A stretch of DNA of 64,000 bases from Kitasatospora sp. MAA19. GTDB taxonomy: Bacteria > Actinomycetota > Actinomycetes > Streptomycetales > Streptomycetaceae. The stretch covers positions 1 through 64,000 of the forward strand of contig NZ_JARXYZ010000036.1 of NCBI RefSeq assembly GCF_029894125.1, written 5' to 3'. The notes beneath the pieces are model-generated. The model made no database searches. It worked only from the letters and a program-made list of their open reading frames with translations, and was not told where the DNA came from. This document shows positions 46,245 to 54,422 of the stretch, in pieces. Made by a program: the position numbers and the translations under genes. Each line of letters opens with the position of its first letter. Positions within the stretch are counted from its first letter, which is position 1.

Positions 46245-46328
46245 GGGGATGCAATGTATCGGGGTGCCCCGACAGCACCGGCCGGACCCGGAAGGAATCC
46301 GGGTGCGCAGCGGTAGGGTACGCCGGCA

Positions 46329-46436
46329 GCGTGCAGCCACCCGGGCGAAGCCGAGGCAGTGGTCGCCGTGGAGGTGCGTCACCGCGATCCGGCTTGTCCC
46401 GGTGGCGCTGACCCCGGCGTGCAGCATCTGCCGCTG
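46329..46436 (-). pseudogene. Remnant of ribonuclease Z (metallo-beta-lactamase core)
   Basis: About 36 codons reading QRQMLHAGVSA, then RIAVTHLHGDHCLGFARV. This matches the RNase Z segment around its zinc motif HxHxDH (usually QRQLLxAGVSA and FITHLHGDHCLGLPG). It begins right after an in-frame stop and runs in frame into the start of the beta-propeller gene. The rest of the enzyme is gone. Confidence 0.7.
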
Positions 46437-46488
46437 TCATGACGGGACGCCGAGACGGTGTCAGCGGCCTGTCGTACAGTCGCCACCT

Positions 46489-46830
46489 GTGACAACGACC
46501 TTGATGACGTACGCGGGAACCACGGAGCCCGACGCGCCGACCACCCGCACCGGCGGCGTGCCGCTGGCCCCGGCCGGGACTACCTGGCCGCAGTGCGCCA
46601 CCTGCGACGGACCGATGGGGGACGTCCTCGGCCAACTCGGCGGGCAGCCCGCCTGGCTGCAGAACGACGAGACCCCTGCCTGCCCGACCTGCGCGCGGCA
46701 AATGAGGCTCGTCGTCCAACTCGAGGAAGGACGGGACCACGCCACAGCGATGAACTTCGGCGGTCGCGGCGAGGCCTACGCCTTCGCGTGCGAGCCCTGC
46801 GCACAAGCCGTGTTCCTGTGGCAGTGCTGA
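46489..46830 (+). CDS. Hypothetical small zinc-ribbon-like protein
   Basis: 113 residues from GTG 46489 (ATG 46504 is an alternative). Three Cys pairs (CATC, CPTC, CEPC) suggest a bound zinc; other features are WPQCATCDGPMG and MNFGGRGEAYAFACEPCAQAVFLWQC at the C-terminus. The pattern recalls DUF1963-like/zinc-ribbon proteins of Streptomyces, but I do not assign a family firmly. The stop overlaps the start of the SUKH-type pseudogene at 46824, so the two were probably one operon. Confidence 0.65.
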   Translation: MTTTLMTYAGTTEPDAPTTRTGGVPLAPAGTTWPQCATCDGPMGDVLGQLGGQPAWLQNDETPACPTCARQMRLVVQLEEGRDHATAMNFGGRGEAYAFACEPCAQAVFLWQC

Positions 46831-47392
46831 CCGCGGCAAGCGCCCGCCCCCACCCGGAGGGCCAAACCGCGCTGAAACAGCTCCGCGTGCAGCTCGGGGA
46901 ACCCCCGTGCTGGGGCTGGGCCAGGCCCGCGATCTGGGAGGCCAGCGAGCGGTACCTCGGCTTCCGGCTGCCGGCCGACTTCAAGGCGTTCCTCGACCTG
47001 TACGGCCCCGGCTCGGTGGACGGCTATCTGACGATCGACCGGCCGATGGACACCACGCCGGCCGAGCTGGCTGCTGGGGACCCCCACCTGAGCGTCCGAC
47101 CTGGTACGGCGAGATCGCCGACGGCTGCTGGGAGGTGGACGAGTCCGACGCCCGATCAGGCATTCTACTGCTATGGGGAAGCGACGAGCACGGCAGCCGG
47201 TACTTCTTCCGCACCGTCGAGGACGATCCCACCGAGTGGCGGATCATCATCAGCAGCGACGAGGGCGAGTGGTTCGAGACCGCCGGGACGTTCACCGAGT
47301 TCCTGGTGCGCTGCTTCCACCGGATCGACCGCCCCGACTTCATCGACCCCAGCTGGCCTCGGCCGGGTGCACGCTACGAAGTCCGCGTGTGA
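46824..47392 (+). pseudogene. SMI1/KNR4 (SUKH) family protein, frameshifted
   Basis: It starts at GTG 46824, overlapping the previous gene. The N-terminal half (WEASERYLGFRLPADFKAFLDLYGPGSVDGYLTIDRP) is a typical SUKH core. Between about 47075 and 47105 the coding sequence switches frame; the second half (PTWYGEIADGCWEVDESD, WGSDEHGSRYFFRTVEDDPTEWRIII, FTEFLVRCFHRIDRPDFID) completes the domain and ends at 47392. A single-base change or sequencing error explains it. SUKH proteins are commonly immunity proteins against contact-dependent nuclease toxins; no cognate toxin is visible nearby. Confidence 0.75.
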
Positions 47393-47813
47393 GCCCGCGC
47401 TCAACGGCCTGGCCGGGCCGCTGCGGCGTCTCGACGAACTACCCGAGCAGCGCTATGCGGGCCAGGACGAGGGCGACCAGCCGGGTCTCACCATGGCCCG
47501 TGGCGCCTACGCCATCGATCCCGAACCCTTCGGTGCCCCGTACGTCGGCCCAAGCGCCCCCGCCCCCGACGCACCTGCGAACATCCGCGTCCCCGGCGGC
47601 CCTCGCGACGCGTTCGTACTCCACCCCGAAGACACCACCGGCCTGCTCCCCCACCCCAACCCACGCCGCCCCGTCGGCTGCTGCGGACCGGACGGCATGA
47701 ACGGCAGCAACCGCATCTGCTCATGCGACGCGGAGGTCGCCACGCTGGCCGCCGACTGCTGGACCTACCAGGAGCTTCGACTCGACCCCGAGCGCGTCCG
47801 AACCGAGCCGTAA
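47367..47813 (+). CDS. Hypothetical protein with C-terminal Cys cluster
   Basis: Up to 148 residues from GTG 47367; ATG 47493 would give 106. The coding pattern is convincing from LRRLDELPEQRYAGQDEGDQPGLTMARGAYAIDPEPFG onward, and the end has CCGPDGMNGSNRICSCDAEVATLAADCW, a compact Cys-rich motif that may bind zinc. As I recall, similar orphan proteins occur in Streptomyces; the function is unknown. The start is unclear because the conserved part seems to begin upstream of any good ATG, so the gene may have lost its own start. It overlaps the end of the SUKH pseudogene by 26 bp. Confidence 0.55.
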   Translation: MHATKSACEPALNGLAGPLRRLDELPEQRYAGQDEGDQPGLTMARGAYAIDPEPFGAPYVGPSAPAPDAPANIRVPGGPRDAFVLHPEDTTGLLPHPNPRRPVGCCGPDGMNGSNRICSCDAEVATLAADCWTYQELRLDPERVRTEP

Positions 47814-47870
47814 ACCGATCCCCGCGCCATCATGCGTGTGCGTCACGCACCTGACAAAGGCCCGGCGCTG

Positions 47871-48240
47871 TCATCCGCTCCGGCGCCTCAGTTGACCGGT
47901 GATTGTCGGGTCCGTGATCTCGGTGGTCTCGGCCAAGTTGAGAGCCTCGCTCAGGACGATCGCGAGAGTGCGGTCACCTTCGAATGGGGCGGGGCGTCCA
48001 CGTCACGCAGGAGCGCCGCCACGCGTAGCGGCAGGGTACGCAGCGACGGTTCGCTCTCTTCGCGCAGGGCCAGCAGCAGCCACTCAGAAGGGTACGGGCC
48101 GTCCCACGTTGATTTCGGCCCCCTGCCCTCTCCGCGTCGCTCTCGAGGCTTGCGCCGATCGCGGTCCCCTCGTCGATGAAGCCACCTGCCCCGTCCCACT
48201 GGAGACCGACTTCGTCGTGGCGTCCCGCCCCTTCGTCCGA
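47871..48240 (-). pseudogene. Decayed gene with at least two frame disruptions
   Basis: Minus-strand pieces read coherently across three frames: EVGLQWDGAGGFIDEGTA (about 48210-48150), KSTWDGPYPSEWLLLALREE and LRTLPLRVAALLRDVDAPP (about 48110-47990), then GDRTLAIVLSEALNLAETTE and ITDPTITGQLRRRSG to a TGA at 47871-47873. The amino-acid composition is clearly coding-like but no single frame is open. Original function not recognised. Confidence 0.5.
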
Positions 48241-48348
48241 CCATGCGCGGATCGCAAAGGCGCGGAAGGCACGGGCCGGCCCGCAGTTGGCGACGCGTGG
48301 CTCGAAGGGAGCCCCGGGTGCGGCAGGGCCGCCTGCTACCGTCCCGCC

Positions 48349-49857
48349 ATGACACGCTCCGATCGTGCCGTTCGCCTTCTCCGCACCCGGTCCGACCTGG
48401 CTAGGCTTGCGACGTTCCCTTTCGACTTCGACGTGGACCGGGCCGAGCACGGCGAAGCGGTACATCTGGCGTCCGGTGCGCCGCTCGAAGCAGTCGCGGG
48501 TGACGACACGGGTGGGACGTATTTCGTATGCACGGACGAGAGTGTGCTGTACGCCAGTTCCGAGGGCGAGGCTGGGCTGGTAGCCGACAGTGTGGACGAG
48601 GCATTGGAGGTGCTGATCGGTCTGCCGGGCTGGCGGGACTACACCATCCTCGACCCTCACGCCGACGACGCCATGCTGACGGCCGCAGTCGCCCGAGCCG
48701 AGGACGACCTCCGCGCCTCCTACGCCCCGGCGTTGGACGCCGATCGAAACACCCTGCTGGCCGGACTCGGACTGCGTCACGTCCCGCAGCCGGCACTGAT
48801 CCGCCGCCTCCACGAGGCCCTACTGCGCACCGAGCCCGACTTCCTGCTCCTCAACGCTGACGAGGGCTGCGCCTACACCCTGCTGGACCGGATGCCCCAC
48901 CCACCGCTCTGGCACACTGTTCTGGCCCCCGGGCTAGCAGACCTCGCCCTGCTCCGCACGAGCCACGACTGCTGGTTCGAGGTCGCCTCGGACCCGGCCC
49001 GGCGAGCGACGGTGCTGCGCGCGGCCCAGTACGACCGGCAGGAGACGGATCTGCCGCTGCTGCGCGTCCTGCTCCAGCACGAGGCGAGGTACGGCGCCAC
49101 GGAGGAACTACGTCTAGCCGCCGTCCTGGTAGGCCGACACGGCCAACCCGAGGATCACGAGCTGCTCACGGCTCTGCGCGAGACGAACCCCGATGTCCAC
49201 TACGTCCTGGGCAGCTTCCCGCCGACCGCGCAGAGGCTGGCCGACTGGGCTGCCGACTTCGACGCGTCCAACTACGGCGATGATCCGGCCGACGAGCACG
49301 AACTCACCTGGGCCGAACTGGCCCGTCGCCAAGGCCGCACCGAACTGACCCGCTGCACGCTGATCCGCCTGCTCGACGACGCCGGCCCACGCGACGCCCC
49401 CCTGCTGGCACGCGTCGCCGGCGAGCTCGCGCAGCTCGGGGACTTCACCCAAGCAGCCCGAGCCCGGCACCTGTACGCATCCCTCCAGGACGACCCGCTG
49501 CACCGAGGTTCAGCCCTGGCCGATCTCGCCTCGCTGCAACGACGCGCAGGCAACGTCGAAGCAGCCTGGCGCTCCCTGCAACTGGCCGTCAGCATCCTCA
49601 ATGGCCCTCCCCCACCGCCGGCCACGAACCAGCTGATGCTCGACCTCGACCTCGATCTGCCGGAACCGGAGACCCTCGGGTGGCGCGCACTGGGCGTTGG
49701 CCAACGAATCGCAGCGGAGCACTTCCACACAGCACGCGCGGCAGCACAGGCTGGTCTGTCCGTAACGGCACACGCATCTCTCACAGCCGGAACCGCCCTG
49801 ATACAGGAACTTCCCTGCCTCAATGAGGACTTGCGCCAGATGTCGATCGAGACATGA
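48349..49857 (+). CDS. Hypothetical large helical-repeat protein
   Basis: 502 residues from ATG 48349; the open frame upstream is Arg/Pro-rich and not coding-like. The N-terminal ~100 residues contain DDTGGTYFVCTDESVLYASSEGEAGLVADSVDEALEVLIGLPGWRD, a sensor-like or SUKH-neighbour pattern seen in Streptomyces orphan proteins. The rest is helical and repeat-like (LLRVLLQHEARYGATEELRLAAVLVG, ALADLASLQRRAGNVEAAWRSLQLAVSILNG, the latter TPR-like). No catalytic motif, signal peptide or membrane helix. The shared neighbourhood with a SUKH gene hints at toxin-immunity function, but this is only a guess. Confidence 0.7.
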   Translation: MTRSDRAVRLLRTRSDLARLATFPFDFDVDRAEHGEAVHLASGAPLEAVAGDDTGGTYFVCTDESVLYASSEGEAGLVADSVDEALEVLIGLPGWRDYTILDPHADDAMLTAAVARAEDDLRASYAPALDADRNTLLAGLGLRHVPQPALIRRLHEALLRTEPDFLLLNADEGCAYTLLDRMPHPPLWHTVLAPGLADLALLRTSHDCWFEVASDPARRATVLRAAQYDRQETDLPLLRVLLQHEARYGATEELRLAAVLVGRHGQPEDHELLTALRETNPDVHYVLGSFPPTAQRLADWAADFDASNYGDDPADEHELTWAELARRQGRTELTRCTLIRLLDDAGPRDAPLLARVAGELAQLGDFTQAARARHLYASLQDDPLHRGSALADLASLQRRAGNVEAAWRSLQLAVSILNGPPPPPATNQLMLDLDLDLPEPETLGWRALGVGQRIAAEHFHTARAAAQAGLSVTAHASLTAGTALIQELPCLNEDLRQMSIET

Positions 49858-50254
49858 GCAACAACACCGGCCGGGTCTGCGTGGTAGACGCGTCCTTCCG
49901 GCACCTGGCTGGGACGCGTGCTGGCGGCACCCGCACTGAGCCCGTCCGGGCTGCCGAGGACCGGCCTTGCCAGCGTCGGCCGGGCGGACTGTCGCTCAGG
50001 GCGAGAACACCTGCCTCGGTCGAGTGACCACGCCGGCATCTGCCGACCTCTCAGCGGAGTCGACATCTCTGGGTGCGCGTTGGCTTTCGGATGCCGGGCC
50101 CTTACCCTCAGCGTGTGATCACATCCCCTACCCATCCACGACCAGCCCCTGGGGCAACTTCGAGCACTACGGGATGCTGACATGCCGCCGTTCGTCTTTC
50201 ACATCGCCCCTCACAACTTCAAGGACCGCACCGCGGACGGTCAGCGGCCACGGC
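49858..50254. other. 397-bp stretch with no recognisable gene
   Basis: It lies between the helical-repeat gene and a transposase remnant. Open frames here have no family motif; this is probably decayed mobile DNA. Confidence 0.4.
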
Positions 50255-50539
50255 GTCCGGATGCCGCGCATGAACGCCATCATGGAGCGCTGGGTGCGAT
50301 CCTGCCGAACCGAGCTCCTCGACCGCACCCTCATCTGGAACCAGGCCCACCCACTCCACGCGCTACGCGAGTACGAGCAGTTCCACAACACGCACCGGCC
50401 CCACCGCAGCCTCGCCGGCGCCGCGCCCCTCCGCCAACTGGCCGAACCCATCACCGAACCCGACCGGCTCACCCACCTCTACGTCCGCCGACGCGACCGC
50501 CTCGGCGGCATCCTGCACGAATACCAACATGCAGCGTAA
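50255..50539 (+). pseudogene. Transposase remnant: C-terminal end of an integrase-core (rve) transposase
   Basis: 94 codons: VRMPRMNAIMERWVRSC, ELLDRTLIWNQAHPLHALREYEQFHNTHRPHRSL, then RRRDRLGGILHEYQHAA and a stop. This is the C-terminal part of an rve-domain transposase (IS3/IS481-like), including the Glu of the catalytic triad (ME in NAIMERW). The N-terminal DDE part is missing. Confidence 0.8.
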
Positions 50540-50564
50540 CCAGCACGGACGTGGTTCTTGGCGC

Positions 50565-50699
50565 CTACAAGGCCGGGACGGGCAGCAGTGGCCGCACGAT
50601 CGCCCACTCCGCGTCGGTCAGGTCGGAGCCGTAGCGGCGGGTCCGGTCCGGCTGGTCAGCGGCAGTCCCGAGCCGGTGTGCGAGGCAATCGCACGACAT
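50565..50699 (-). pseudogene. IS5-family transposase N-terminal fragment
   Basis: 44 codons from ATG 50699 to TAG 50567-50565: LAHRLGTAADQPDRTRRYGSDLTDAEWAIVRPLLPVPAL. The SDLTDAEWAIVRPLLP motif is the classical start of IS5/IS4-group transposases; the sequence stops right after it. It is a relic only. Confidence 0.75.
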
Positions 50700-51005
50700 G
50701 CCGGAGCTGGACGCGGACGGAGCAAGCACGCCACAGTGGGACACCAGGGCCTCCTGATGGTTCGTTGACTCGACATCACCGAACTGTGCAGGAGGCCCTT
50801 CTCCTATGCGCCAGCTGCGAAGCGATCACCCGAACGAGACTGATGCGCGCGGAAGTTCGAGCAGCAGCCGTATCCCTCGGCTTGGAAATCGCTTCTGACT
50901 CCTCACGCCGGCAGGAGTGTCTCAACGGGTCCCGCCGGCGCCCGGGGACGCTACCGTCCGCGTCGGCCACGGGTCCGTGCGGAGAACGCGTGAGGCGCAT
51001 GGCCC
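50700..51005. other. 306-bp stretch without a gene
   Basis: Nothing recognisable between the IS5 fragment and the OLD-like gene. The sequence at 50770-50815 (containing CACCGAACTGTGCAGGAGG) looks like IS-border sequence. Confidence 0.4.
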
Positions 51006-52463
51006 CTACCGTCGGTCGCCGACCTCTGAGCGGACGAAGCCAACAACATCGTTGAAGGCGCCTGCCTGGTGGGCGGCCGCGTACGTCCGGCAGGCCACAC
51101 CCACCACCGTAGGCTCATCCATCATGAGACGAGCCGCCACTGTCCTGGCGTAGTCGTGGTGGTCGGAAACACCGGCCAGGACCTCGTCAAGATCAATCTC
51201 GAACGGCGCTGCGGCGAAGTAGTCCTTGACCGCAGGATGGGCGAAGACCTCCTTCTCCGGCGGCTCCGTTCCAGGCAGGGTACGCACTCCTCCGGTCCCG
51301 TTGTGCGGCATGTCCCCGTCGCTCAGCCCAACAGCGCGCACCTTCGCGCCGCGCAACAACTTCACTGCGGCAGGGATCTCCTGGCCTCCTCCGATCGTGA
51401 GGAACGAGCATCCCGACAAGAGATCAGGGTCCGCCGTCCGGAAGATCTCGCTGGCGAGGCAGCGTGCGAACTCGTCCTCGACGCATACCGTGATGCCACC
51501 AGGCGTCCTCCCCTCCCGCTGGAGGTGTGAGTCGGTCTGATATGTGCTCAGCCCATGGGTGGCGGTCACACCACCCCCCAGTGGTGTGCGCCGCAGGTAG
51601 ACAACCGAGTCACGGCCGAGCTGCCCAAGGATCGCGGAGCTGTGCGTGGTGATGATGATCTGGTGCCCCCGTCGAAGCGCGACTTCGACGAAGTACTGAG
51701 CGAGGCGGACCTGAGCATCACCGTGCAGCGAGGTCTCAGGCTCCTCGAAGATCACGAGGCTCTTGGGTGGGGCCGTCTCCAGCGTGTTCACCATGTACAG
51801 GACCCGACCTTCCCCCGTCCCCATGTGATTCTCGGAGTAACGTCGGCCTCCGCGTCCAGCCATGGCGAGCGTTGCGGCTTTATTGGTGGTCAGGACCTCA
51901 GTGAAGCCCAGGTGGTCATACGGGACCGCCAGGATCCGCCCGACGTGCTGCGCCGCGGTCGGGTCTAGCGGATTCGCCTCCCCCAGCTCCAGGCTGGCCG
52001 CCCCGTAGATGGACAGGTCTCTCCGCTCCACCTTCGGGATGAACTGGGCGAAGCCTCGGTAGTAGGTGGCACGTTCGGGCTGCCGGTGCTGCCCTGACCA
52101 CGACTTCGCCGACCGACTTACCGTGACAGTCTGAAAGCCGCTGTCCGCGGCATAGAGGTATTGGACCTGTGCGCCAGGGGTGAACGGCTCCGGGTCGGCG
52201 ACCGAGACCGGGAAGAAGTGGTTTACGTAGTAGCGGTACCAGTCGTGATCGGGAGGCTGACGGAAACCAGCGGCGGCGAGCTGCGCAACCGTGCTCTTTC
52301 CGGTTCCGTTGAGGCCGGAGATCGCTGTGACGGGCGACTTGAACTGCAGGTTCAGGTCCGACACGCCACGAAATCCCTGGACACGTATCCCGATCAGCAC
52401 GGGTCCGAACGTCGGATAGCGCGCGTTCGCGAACCTCGGGGCCCAGGTGCCGGACCCTGTCAT
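51006..52463 (-). CDS. OLD-like AAA ATPase with TOPRIM-like C-terminus
   Basis: 485 residues. An ABC/SMC-type ATPase domain, with Walker A GLNGTGKST at 50-58 after a RecF-like IRVQGFRGVSDLNLQF strand, Walker B LVIFEEPETSLHG, and a following TTHSS switch. The C-terminal third has VCVEDEFARCLASEIF and VGLSDGDMP, in the places of the TOPRIM Glu and DxD motifs, so an OLD (overcoming lysogenisation defect) nuclease layout is likely. OLD proteins act as single-gene or two-gene phage defence enzymes. No helicase (Gabija GajB) or reverse transcriptase neighbour is present. It is an isolated gene surrounded by transposase remnants, suggesting a mobile defence cargo. Confidence 0.75.
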   Translation of the reverse strand: MTGSGTWAPRFANARYPTFGPVLIGIRVQGFRGVSDLNLQFKSPVTAISGLNGTGKSTVAQLAAAGFRQPPDHDWYRYYVNHFFPVSVADPEPFTPGAQVQYLYAADSGFQTVTVSRSAKSWSGQHRQPERATYYRGFAQFIPKVERRDLSIYGAASLELGEANPLDPTAAQHVGRILAVPYDHLGFTEVLTTNKAATLAMAGRGGRRYSENHMGTGEGRVLYMVNTLETAPPKSLVIFEEPETSLHGDAQVRLAQYFVEVALRRGHQIIITTHSSAILGQLGRDSVVYLRRTPLGGGVTATHGLSTYQTDSHLQREGRTPGGITVCVEDEFARCLASEIFRTADPDLLSGCSFLTIGGGQEIPAAVKLLRGAKVRAVGLSDGDMPHNGTGGVRTLPGTEPPEKEVFAHPAVKDYFAAAPFEIDLDEVLAGVSDHHDYARTVAARLMMDEPTVVGVACRTYAAAHQAGAFNDVVGFVRSEVGDRR

Positions 52464-52554
52464 CGTGACTCATCTGCACATCATCCCAGTGCCCAGAGGG
52501 CTGACACACGGCGAATACCGGTGTCCGGTGGTCCAGGCCGCTTCCTTCCGATCA

Positions 52555-53078
52555 CCGGATCGTTGGTCTGGTCCTGCCGTTGACTGACGCGCAGTGGGGC
52601 GGATGAGCCTCTATTGCCGGACCGAATGCCGAGGCGGGGCGGGCGGTGGCGGGATCACCGGGAGGTGATCGATCCGATCGCGTGTTCCAGACCGGTTCGC
52701 AGTGGGCGTGCCCGCCCGCCGAGTACGGTTGCGGGAGGGCGTCTACACCCGGCTGCGCAACTGGGTGATCGACGGGACCTGGGGCGCAGCCTTCACCGAT
52801 CTGCTTGCCCAAGCGAATACCGAGGGCGAGTTGCACAGGGTCGTGGCGGTGGACCCCACCATCGTGCGCCAACCAGCACGTGACCGGGCCGGCCGAAAGG
52901 GGACCCGGCCACCACACCCTCGGGCGCGCCCGCGGCGGGCTGACGACGGAGATCCATTTCGCCGCGGACGGCAACTGCCGACCGCTGTGCTTTGTCCTCA
53001 CGCCCAGGTCGCCGGAACCCTCGCCAGGGATCGGTTGGGGCGAGGTCGACACCTGGGGCGGCGACCGCGTTACGTGTG
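52555..53078 (+). pseudogene. IS5-family transposase pseudogene
   Basis: Pieces in several frames spell a decayed transposase: LPLTDAQW and CRGGRWRDHREVIDPIA near 52570-52690, GVYTRLRNWVIDGTWGAAFTDLLAQA and ELHRVVAVDPTI in one frame, then HHTLGRARGGLTTEIHFAADGNCRPLCFVLTP in another. Both N-terminal and DDE segments are present, but at least two frameshifts separate them. Confidence 0.8.
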
Positions 53079-53172
53079 ACTTGCATCACATTCACCCCCC
53101 TTGCCGCCCCCACCGGACTTATCGCGACCCGTTCCGCCTGCCTCATGAGCAGCCATGCTGCACCCAGATGTC

Positions 53173-53191
53173 TGCGCAGCATTACTGCGCA
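53173..53191. promoter_or_regulatory. Palindromic operator TGCGCAG-N5-CTGCGCA, copy 1
   Basis: Perfect 7-bp arms around CATTA, followed by TCAGAGAG. An identical-arm copy lies 139 bp downstream. It looks like a dimer-binding operator. Confidence 0.65.
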
Positions 53192-53311
53192 TCAGAGAGC
53201 GTGGGCCACTGAGCCTTTCCGGGGTCCCGCCGAATACGATTGACCGTTGCTATCGTTCGCCACGACCACCGCAGCGCGCACTCGGCCGCGGAGATCTGAC
53301 AGCAGGGATAG

Positions 53312-53330
53312 TGCGCAGCAGCACTGCGCA
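53312..53330. promoter_or_regulatory. Palindromic operator TGCGCAG-N5-CTGCGCA, copy 2
   Basis: Same 7-bp arms around CAGCA, followed by GCTGAGAG. It lies 25 bp before a tiny ORF (53356). A TTGACC element near 53240 and an AT-richer patch lie between the two copies. Confidence 0.65.
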
Positions 53331-53355
53331 GCTGAGAGATAGAGGCCACGGCACC

Positions 53356-53421
53356 ATGAAGTCGTTCATCAAACTGCTGGAGAAGGCGATGGAGAACACC
53401 GGTACTACGCCCCGGCGCTGA
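53356..53421 (+). pseudogene. Tiny ORF cut off by ISL3 sequence
   Basis: 21 codons, MKSFIKLLEKAMENTGTTPRR, from ATG 53356. The last codons and the TGA come from the ISL3 remnant that joins at about 53411, so this is the start of a longer lost gene or peptide. GAGG lies about 10 nt upstream. The Lys/Leu/Glu pattern (KSFIKLLEKAME) is a strongly amphipathic helix, as in leader peptides or small regulators. It is preceded by two copies of a palindromic operator. Confidence 0.4.
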
Positions 53422-54397
53422 GATCATCTGCCGTGACCGCGCCACCGCCTACTCCCGGGCGATCAAGGAAGCCGCCCCCGACACGATCGAGGTCGCAGAC
53501 AGGTGGCACCTGCTCCAGAACCTCGCAGCCGACATCGAGAAGACCTGCCACCAACACCGCTCCTGCCTGCGCAAACACGCCGAACAGGAGGAACCGCCAC
53601 CCGAACCCCCGGTGATCGACCTGCCAGTGTCAGAACTGCCCCGCACGCCTCTCGTTGAGCGCACCCGTGACCGCTACGCGGACGTCCACCGGCTGCTGGA
53701 CCAGAAGTGGACGATCAGCGCCATCGCCCGCCACCTCGGCCTGGACCGCAAGACCGTGCGCCACTTCAAGACCACACCGCTGGACGAACTCCTCGCCTCC
53801 GCAAAGGACTTCGGCATCCACAAGGCCAAACTCCTGGAGCCGTTCAAGCCTTACCTGAACAGCCGGTTCACCGCCGGATGCACCAGCGGCACCCGGCTGT
53901 TCCACGAGATCCGGGAGCGCGGCTACACCGGCAGCATCCAGGTCGTGCGCCGCCACCTGGCCAAGCTCCGCGAGGGAACGGCCGAGCCGGTCCGCGCCGA
54001 CATCCCCAGCCCGCGTCGCATCACCTCGTGGATCATGCGCCCGCGCGAGACGCTCACGGACCAGGAGGTGGAGAAACTGCTGGACGTCAGGATCGCCTGC
54101 CCGGACATCGCCCGGGCCTGTGACCTGGCCAGATACTTCCGCGACCTGCTGGTCAACCGGCGCGGCGGCATGCTGCTGGAGTGGATCCGCCAGGCCGATC
54201 AGGACGCCCCCGCACCGGTCCGCTCGTTCGCCGGCTTCCTCCGCCAGGACCTCGACGCCGTGACCGCCGGCCTCACCCTCGAATGGAGCTCAGGCAAGGT
54301 CGAGGGCAACATAAATCGGGTCAAAACGCTCAAACGCGCCATGTACGGCCGGGCCTCGTTCCGACTTCTCCGGATCCGCATCCTCACCCGGCCATGA
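53411..54397 (+). pseudogene. ISL3-family transposase, 5'-truncated
   Basis: The frame is open from about 53411 (PGAEIICRDRATAYSRAIKEAAPDTIEVADRWHLLQNLA) to the stop at 54397. The central and C-terminal DDE domain is present (RDRA with the second Asp; the Glu lies in EWSSGKVEGNINRVKTLKRAMYGRA), but the N-terminal zinc finger and first catalytic Asp are missing. A terminal inverted repeat overlaps the stop and ends at 54422, where the Pls-like sequence begins. Confidence 0.85.
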
Positions 54398-54422
54398 TCT
54401 TCACGGAACTCCGGGCAGAGCC
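54396..54422. repeat. Terminal inverted repeat of the truncated ISL3 element
   Basis: Read inward from 54422 it begins GGCTCTGCCCGGAGTTCC. The first 22 bp match the solo repeat at 59497 at 21 positions, in opposite orientation. Confidence 0.75.

Noticed and set aside
51006..52463. Gabija GajA or Septu PtuA assignment for the OLD-like ATPase
   Set aside because: No GajB-like UvrD helicase or PtuB-like HNH gene is adjacent; only general OLD-like features are visible.
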